From NCBI GenBank assembly GCA_964343305.1, contig CAYFJO010000376.1, positions 1-10,747 of the forward strand: a stretch of 10,747 nucleotides of DNA, given 5' to 3'. Positions 5,961 through 10,747 of this stretch are shown in pieces (position 1 is the stretch's first letter; the number at the start of each line of letters is the position of its first letter). The notes below the pieces were generated by a model that was given only the letters and a program-made list of their open reading frames with translations, ran no database searches and had not been told where the DNA came from. Made by a program: the position numbers and the translations under genes. The stretch is from CAYFJO01 sp964343305. GTDB lineage: Bacteria > Planctomycetota > Planctomycetia > Pirellulales > Pirellulaceae.

Positions 5961-6339
5961 ACCACGAAACGGCCACATCGCCTGGTCGACGTCATTACAG
6001 AACTTCGACAGAACAACGACGGCCGACGATATCCTCGACACCGACAACAAATGGGCCATGAGTTTTCGCTTAGGGAAAAACTATTATTTTGGCCAGTGGA
6101 AGCACCAAACTGCGACCGTGGATATCGCCCCACGACGCTGTCAAAAGTTCAAGCCCGCGCCTGGCGCGAAAGTACATTGGGAGAACTGGGACTATTCCAA
6201 CCCACAAGAGCCAGTGAAAACGGCCGAAGGGAATGTCACCGTCGACAAATACGGCCTGGTCACCGTTCCACAATTTGTCGTTGGCAAAAAGGGGTTGGGC
6301 AATCGGCTAGTGCTAACTGCCACTCCAGGTCCCGAATAA
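5950..6339 (+). pseudogene. C-terminal fragment of an unrecognised, probably exported protein
   Basis: An open frame of 129 residues from ATG 5950 (open back to a TAA at 5905-5907) to TAA 6337-6339. The ATG sits in the loop of a hairpin, there is no ribosome binding site and no signal peptide, so it is probably the tail of a longer protein. Visible features: RTTTADDILDT (21-31), WAMSF (35-39), QTATVDIAPRRCQKFKPAPG (53-72), then VHWENW and VTVDKYGLVTVPQFVVGKKG, alternating strand-like segments suggesting a beta-sandwich. I have an impression of similar C-terminal domains in large planctomycete secreted hydrolase-like proteins but cannot name a family. It could be a small functional protein, but its position in a run of fragments argues for a remnant. 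Confidence 0.55.
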
Positions 6340-6399
6340 AGACCCTTCCCATAAACACAGTTACTTAGGGACGTGAAATTCCAGGCCGTTTTGGCGGCG

Positions 6400-7305
6400 C
6401 TATTGTTTGTCCTTGCTTGGCTTTCGTTCCTTGTAATTCTCTGGCGTATACCGACTCGCGTAGAAACCGGTTGCCTTCGTGAGATCGAGATCGACGACAA
6501 GCAATTTTTCTTCACCGCGTGGAATGAATTCGACGAGATTGCCCTTTGGGTCAATGACGCTTGAAGCGGAGTTTTGTCGTTTCATGGCTCGGTTGACGCT
6601 GACGAAGTAAACCGAGTTTTCTTCGGCGCGGCATTGCATTGCTTTTTCGCAAAACGCTTCGCCCCACTTTGTTTGTGGTGCTGGATCGAGGTGGTCTGAT
6701 CCGGTGACCTGCGGTTGGAAGACGATCTTCGCGCCGCGGACGGCGGCCCAACGAGCGGTTTCAGGATATCGCCAGCCTTCGTGACAGATCGAGATGCCGA
6801 AGCGCACACCATCGACTTCAAACATTTGGCGTTTGCCGTCGGGAACGTAGTTCTTCGATTCGCCGCCAGGTGTGATCTGATTCTTGGTCTGATGTCCGAC
6901 AACTCGGCCGTCCTGGTCAATGACGACGGCGCGATTCTCTAATCCGCGCTTCGTTACCCATTCAATGCCGACAATCGCAGTCACCTTTTGCTTGCCGCAT
7001 TCGGCGGCGATTTCTTTCACTGCCTTTTCCATTGCTTTTTGATCGATTGACGGAAGATCGCGATCCGCGCCGCGCAGACCTGGCAGATATGTCTCTGGAA
7101 AGCAAACAATGTCAACTTTCTGCTCGCTGCACTCAGCCAACGTTTTCTTGATTTTGGCAACGCCTGAGTCGATGTCTTTCGCTAAGCGCAAAGACGCGAG
7201 GCCAATTCGCAATTCTTCGCGCGTTGACTGCGGCTCGTCGGCTAACGTGGCGAATGCAGTAGTGAAAAATAAGGCGCTGATGGTGATCTCTCGGACGCTG
7301 GTCAT
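6400..7305 (-). CDS. Exported nitrilase-superfamily (carbon-nitrogen) hydrolase
   Basis: A complete 301-residue amidohydrolase. The catalytic triad of the CN-hydrolase family is present: Glu71 in CFPETYLPG, Lys141 in TKNQITPGGE, and the nucleophile Cys174 in ISICHEGWRYPE. Strands and helices in between fit the alpha-beta-beta-alpha fold, and length matches the family. Residues 1-22 (hydrophobic ALFFTTAFATLA, then DEP) look like a signal peptide, so it acts outside the cytoplasm, unusual but known for planctomycete members. ATG 7305 is preceded by AGAGGA (7316-7311) with 5-base spacing, the best ribosome binding site in the window. It lies 54 bases after the dehydrogenase/ceramidase fusion on the same strand, so co-transcription is likely. 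It hydrolyses an amide or nitrile C-N bond. The substrate is unknown, and beta-ureidopropionase-like or N-carbamoyl hydrolase activity is possible. Confidence 0.9.
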   Translation of the reverse strand: MTSVREITISALFFTTAFATLADEPQSTREELRIGLASLRLAKDIDSGVAKIKKTLAECSEQKVDIVCFPETYLPGLRGADRDLPSIDQKAMEKAVKEIAAECGKQKVTAIVGIEWVTKRGLENRAVVIDQDGRVVGHQTKNQITPGGESKNYVPDGKRQMFEVDGVRFGISICHEGWRYPETARWAAVRGAKIVFQPQVTGSDHLDPAPQTKWGEAFCEKAMQCRAEENSVYFVSVNRAMKRQNSASSVIDPKGNLVEFIPRGEEKLLVVDLDLTKATGFYASRYTPENYKERKPSKDKQ

Positions 7306-7310
7306 TGGAG

Positions 7311-7316
7311 TCCTCT
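7311..7316 (-). promoter_or_regulatory. Shine-Dalgarno site of the nitrilase gene
   Basis: AGAGGA on the minus strand, 5 bases before ATG 7305-7303. It fixes the start of the nitrilase and keeps its signal peptide. Confidence 0.7.
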
Positions 7317-7332
7317 TTACTTTTCGCTTTTG

Positions 7333-7390
7333 CGGCGAGCCGTAGGCGACTGTTAAAAGTCAAGGTGAAACCGACGCCTTCGGCTTGCCG
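7333..7390. repeat. REP-like inverted repeat pair spanning a stop codon
   Basis: Two 21-base arms, 7333-7353 and 7370-7390, face each other with a 16-base spacer. 17 of 21 positions pair by strict complement, plus one G-T. Each arm has the core GAGCCG(T/A)AGGCG or its variant (AAGCCGAAGGCG). The right arm encodes the last codons of the large fusion protein (NGKPKASV) and the stop codon lies in the spacer. The arrangement is like a pair of REP units (BIME). In mRNA it would form a stable hairpin between the two operon genes and could protect the upstream message or attenuate the nitrilase. Confidence 0.65.
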
Positions 7391-10300
7391 TTAAACGATT
7401 TTATCTTGGCTGTCTGGCGTTTGATTTCCGTAATGATTAATCGCTCGATCTCCGGCGTCCATCGGGCTGGACGGCCGTAGATGTACATGGCGGTTGATCC
7501 CTCGTAACCACCTTCGGCCCAGACTCGACGCGAAGGGATGTAGTTCATGACATCGTTTGCATAACCGGCGACCCAGGTGGACGCACCGAGATCGCTCTTT
7601 AGACGCAGCGAGTAGTCCACGACAACTTCGCCACCCAACGCAATAAAGGTCGGTCCGTTGCCGAGGTGCCAGGTTTGCACGGGATACGGATATTCCTGTT
7701 TCAAACCGCCGCCGCGATTCATTCGCCTCAGCACTACGCGCGCCCAATTTGCGGTTTTTGAATCGGTCGAACGACTTGCTTCTATGAGTGCCTCGACCGT
7801 CGGTAACTTTTGCATGGGCAGCGCGATTTCGTGGTAGTTTGTCGCAACGCGGCCAGCGATCGGTTTCATTTCAGCTGAGATGACTTGTATGACGGCATCG
7901 GCCAATCGCCGGCCGTAAGCGTCGGCCAGTTCGATCTTGCGGCGCGGCAGAGGATTCTGATCGGCTCCGCAGCCGGCCCAGAACATCGCGACGGCCTCTG
8001 GAAAATCCTTCTCGACGTACTGTTGTGCGAAGCCAGGATAATCACCCGACCATTGGAACTGTCTTGTAACCGTGGCGTGACATGCGTAGCCGAACACGAT
8101 CGCGACAATCTTCCCTTGCCGGTCGGCGACCTTCAGCACAGGCACATCGTGATCGACTGGCCCTTTAAGTTGACCAGACGCGCGAAGCTGAGGGACTTTC
8201 GATTCTCGGTTTTCTCGTCGGTTGACCGCAAAGTCCGCAGTGCCAGTTCCCCAGGCGACGCCACCAGGCGCGACGTCTTTTAAAGCATCACCAACAAGGT
8301 CAACGAGCTTATTCTTGAGAGCGACCTCGTAGTCATCGACCAGCCGCTGTTGCTCTTCATTCAGTTTGCGTTGCGGCGCGAGGACATCGCCGACGACGGG
8401 TCCGCTGTGAGTGTGCGACGTGCAGATGGCAATGTCGGCTCGGCGAAGTTTGTACTGCTCGGAAAGACGCTGACAAACATCAACAGAAAAGCTGCGGTCG
8501 ATCCCAACAATGTCGGCCGTGATCAGTGCAACGCGATGACCTGTGTCGTCTTCCAAGACCAATGCTTTGGCGTATAGGTCGTGGACCTTTCCATCGGCCG
8601 GTTTGTCTCGCAAACGATAACCAGACATCCACATGGGTTGTTGCGGTGTGATTGTCGTTTTGGCCACTCCGGCTTTCCACTCGGCGCGCTGAACTGACGT
8701 GCTGTCAGCTTTTGACTGACTCATGAGGTACGCGAACAGATCGGCCATACTTTGTTGGTTGATCTGTTTTTCCAAACCTTCTGGCATGAAAGACAGGCCC
8801 GTGCTGCGTAGTTCTTCGATGTTGACTCGCAGGATCGTGGTTTGAGTCCCATCTGGACGTCGGATTGTGATGCTGTTGACGCTCTCGCCAGCGATCATTC
8901 CCGCAAGGACTCGTCCGTCGTCGGTCACAAGCGAGTAACTGAGATACTGCGGCTTCACGTCGCGGTTTGGATCGAGGATGTTCAGCAAGACGGCTGGCTT
9001 GCCTCGGTCGCGGATCGCCTTCAAATCGGCTCCCACAGCGGTGCCGACGCCTTCCAATCGATGGCAGGCTGAACAGACTTTCTTGAACACTTGCTTGCCA
9101 CGCGCAACGTCGCCCTGCAACTTGAGTACGGGTTGGTACTCTCGAACAATCTGTTCTCGACGCTGGAGTGATGCGCCCGCAAACAGCTTTTCAACGCGGC
9201 TCGCAATCTTCTTGTTGGGATGTTCTTTGAGCAATTCGATTCGGGCTGGATCAAGGTCACCGCGTCCGACGCCGCCCTTTTCGATCGCGTCGAGAAACAC
9301 CGTGCTCCAATCAGCACGCGTCAAAAGTGTTTCCACCGCACGGGCTCGCAGTGTCGGCGTCAGATTGGACCATCGATTCAGTAACAACTCAGCAACTTCC
9401 GCCGATTCAAATTGTGCCAACGTCTCAATGACCGCGGACTGAATCGCACTGGACTGTTTCGGTTCGATTAAGGTGACGAATACGGCTTTCGAGTCGACGA
9501 ACTGCGAGAACTGGAGCGTACGGATCGCTTCTAGCCGATCGCCTTCTTTTGCACTCGCGTCAACGGCCTTTGTCTTGGCTCGTTTGAGCATGCCGTCGAG
9601 GATGTTTTCGAGTCCGCGACCTGCGGCCGATTTGTTGCCTGAGAAAAGGGCAACGGCAACTGCCTCGCTCAACGCACCTTCCGAAGAGGGCCACGTGTTG
9701 ACACGATTGACGACGGCGGCCACATCACTTTTTCGATCGGCGGCACCAATCTGCCGGCTCAAGGAAACAAGCATATCGCGGCCGTGTGATGTTTTGCGGA
9801 ATTTCTCATCCTTCGCAAGGCGGCCGAACACCTGCCCGGCGCAGTCAACAACAGAACTGAGTACCGCAAGCCGCATCCATTGATCTCTTCCATCTCGGAT
9901 GGCGAGCTTTGCGAGTGCGTCGCTTCGTAGCTGAAGTCGTGAGACTTCAGCTTTGTCCCGAATACTCACATTTTCGGCTACATTCCCAAGCTCGCCAAGC
10001 GAAAACGCGACCTGATATCGCACCAACAGATCTGCATCATCAGCCAGTTTGATCAACCGATCTTGAAGAGCTGGCGACGAATCAAGCCAACCTTCCGCCA
10101 ATCGAGTTGCGTGAACACGGACTTCGGAGACAGGATGCTCAAGCGCCTGCAAGATGATTTGGTCGTCCAATGCATCGAGTCCCAGCAGTGAATACATCGC
10201 CGTGACTCGTGCAATGGGAAATCGCGATTCTGCCGCCAACTTGCGGAGCGGCTTGATCGCAGATCGGTCTTGCCGTTCATACAACAACCTTGACGCCGTA

Positions 10301-10747
10301 TCACGATGCCAGCCGTTGCGATGTTCCAACATCGCCACCAACTCGGCCGTCGTCGCTTTGCCTGGCATCGGACGAGCGCGCTGAATGAATTCGTCGGTGA
10401 CAATCCGATAAATACGCCCGCGCTGAACTCCGCCGGAAACATCAACCGTCTTTAAGACATCCGTCGGCAGGAACATTGCTCCCTCGATCAACTCGCGATT
10501 CATGTCGATGACATATGGATTGCCATCCGGTGCGTTGGCGAATTGAACGGGGCGAAACGACGTATCCGTCGATGCGAGAAACTCGGCCTTCGGATCGGCG
10601 CGACGGGCGATGAAACCAACGGCGTTTGGTTCGAGCTTCGAGCGAAACACGAGGTTGTTCGCAGGCTCGCCGACAAAAACACTGCCGCGATACTCCGCGG
10701 GCCAGGCATCGCCACGATAAATCGTCACGCCCGTCGCCGATGTAAAA
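7360..10747 (-). CDS. PVC-type dehydrogenase end / HEAT / cytochrome c / ceramidase-like fusion (N-terminus beyond window)
   Basis: At least 1128 residues; the frame is open to the right edge, so the GTG at 10728 is not the real start. Numbering is from that GTG. Residues 1-110 are the end of the PVC-type membrane-bound dehydrogenase propeller (FRPVQFANAPDGNPYVIDM). Residues 120-500 are HEAT-like helical repeats. Residues 536-672 are the PVC heme-binding domain (CSACH at 552-556; likely axial Met648 in SFMPEGLEKQI). Residues 683-1115 resemble neutral/alkaline ceramidase (PF04734): SHTHSGP 771-777, YACHATV 881-887, WAGCGADQNP 917-926, GGEVVVDYS 1032-1040, YIPSRR 1063-1068. By analogy zinc would be held by His774, His884, Glu1034 and Tyr1063. 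The linker (SKADSTSVQRAEW) has no signal peptide, and no frameshift or stop separates the parts. Predicted extracytoplasmic. Substrates unknown; ceramide hydrolysis is only a family inference. Confidence 0.88.
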   Translation of the reverse strand, partial: FTSATGVTIYRGDAWPAEYRGSVFVGEPANNLVFRSKLEPNAVGFIARRADPKAEFLASTDTSFRPVQFANAPDGNPYVIDMNRELIEGAMFLPTDVLKTVDVSGGVQRGRIYRIVTDEFIQRARPMPGKATTAELVAMLEHRNGWHRDTASRLLYERQDRSAIKPLRKLAAESRFPIARVTAMYSLLGLDALDDQIILQALEHPVSEVRVHATRLAEGWLDSSPALQDRLIKLADDADLLVRYQVAFSLGELGNVAENVSIRDKAEVSRLQLRSDALAKLAIRDGRDQWMRLAVLSSVVDCAGQVFGRLAKDEKFRKTSHGRDMLVSLSRQIGAADRKSDVAAVVNRVNTWPSSEGALSEAVAVALFSGNKSAAGRGLENILDGMLKRAKTKAVDASAKEGDRLEAIRTLQFSQFVDSKAVFVTLIEPKQSSAIQSAVIETLAQFESAEVAELLLNRWSNLTPTLRARAVETLLTRADWSTVFLDAIEKGGVGRGDLDPARIELLKEHPNKKIASRVEKLFAGASLQRREQIVREYQPVLKLQGDVARGKQVFKKVCSACHRLEGVGTAVGADLKAIRDRGKPAVLLNILDPNRDVKPQYLSYSLVTDDGRVLAGMIAGESVNSITIRRPDGTQTTILRVNIEELRSTGLSFMPEGLEKQINQQSMADLFAYLMSQSKADSTSVQRAEWKAGVAKTTITPQQPMWMSGYRLRDKPADGKVHDLYAKALVLEDDTGHRVALITADIVGIDRSFSVDVCQRLSEQYKLRRADIAICTSHTHSGPVVGDVLAPQRKLNEEQQRLVDDYEVALKNKLVDLVGDALKDVAPGGVAWGTGTADFAVNRRENRESKVPQLRASGQLKGPVDHDVPVLKVADRQGKIVAIVFGYACHATVTRQFQWSGDYPGFAQQYVEKDFPEAVAMFWAGCGADQNPLPRRKIELADAYGRRLADAVIQVISAEMKPIAGRVATNYHEIALPMQKLPTVEALIEASRSTDSKTANWARVVLRRMNRGGGLKQEYPYPVQTWHLGNGPTFIALGGEVVVDYSLRLKSDLGASTWVAGYANDVMNYIPSRRVWAEGGYEGSTAMYIYGRPARWTPEIERLIITEIKRQTAKIKSFNGKPKASVSP

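Noticed and set aside
6373..6564. 63-residue plus-strand ORF with a membrane-helix-like N-terminus (GTG start)
   Set aside because: From 6400 on it is antisense to the conserved 3' end of the nitrilase gene. The hydrophobic run is explained as the complement of that coding sequence, and no ribosome site is seen.
1..10747. Search by eye for CRISPR arrays, tRNA or rRNA genes, riboswitches, and transposase or integrase genes
   Set aside because: No regularly spaced short repeats, cloverleaf or rRNA-like segments, and no intact recombinase or transposase motif were seen. A covariance-model scan would be needed to exclude small structured RNAs.

Overview
This window most likely comes from a planctomycete, probably of the Pirellulaceae. 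The main reason is the gene at the right edge. It combines the PVC-type membrane-bound dehydrogenase region and the PVC-type heme-binding domain, an arrangement largely confined to the Planctomycetes-Verrucomicrobia-Chlamydiae group. Moderate GC, weak or absent Shine-Dalgarno sites at most starts, and long stretches of degraded gene fragments fit this. The genus assignment is inference.

Layout, left to right. At 1-173 (+) is the C-terminal end of a small zinc-ribbon protein that enters from outside the window. At 174-623 there is no gene, but one copy of a degenerate repeat. At 624-3188 (-) is a large DUF4062/NB-ARC/TPR protein, an NLR-like STAND NTPase. At 3195-3645 is a divergent spacer holding the second copy of the same repeat. 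At 3646-4053 (+) is a small exported protein followed by a hairpin. At 4054-4542 there is no convincing gene. At 4543-4872 (-) is a small coiled-coil ORF. At 4866-6339 is a patchwork of broken genes: the N-terminal part of an isoprenylcysteine-methyltransferase-like membrane protein (+), a possible helical fragment (+), the C-terminal part of a WD40 protein (-), a palindromic junction, and the C-terminal part of an unrecognised protein (+).

The last third is intact and reads on the minus strand as a probable operon. First comes a very large protein running off the right edge (end of a dehydrogenase propeller, HEAT-like repeats, cytochrome c domain, then a fused neutral/alkaline-ceramidase-like domain). 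A REP-like inverted repeat spans its stop codon. After it comes an exported nitrilase-superfamily amidohydrolase with a good Shine-Dalgarno site. Two predicted amide-bond hydrolases, one fused to a cytochrome, suggest extracytoplasmic breakdown of an amide-linked substrate. The substrate cannot be read from the sequence.

The best candidates for something new are the NLR-like gene lying between two copies of a decayed repeat, and the dehydrogenase/cytochrome/ceramidase fusion with the nitrilase next to it. Neither is proven to be a new system from sequence alone.
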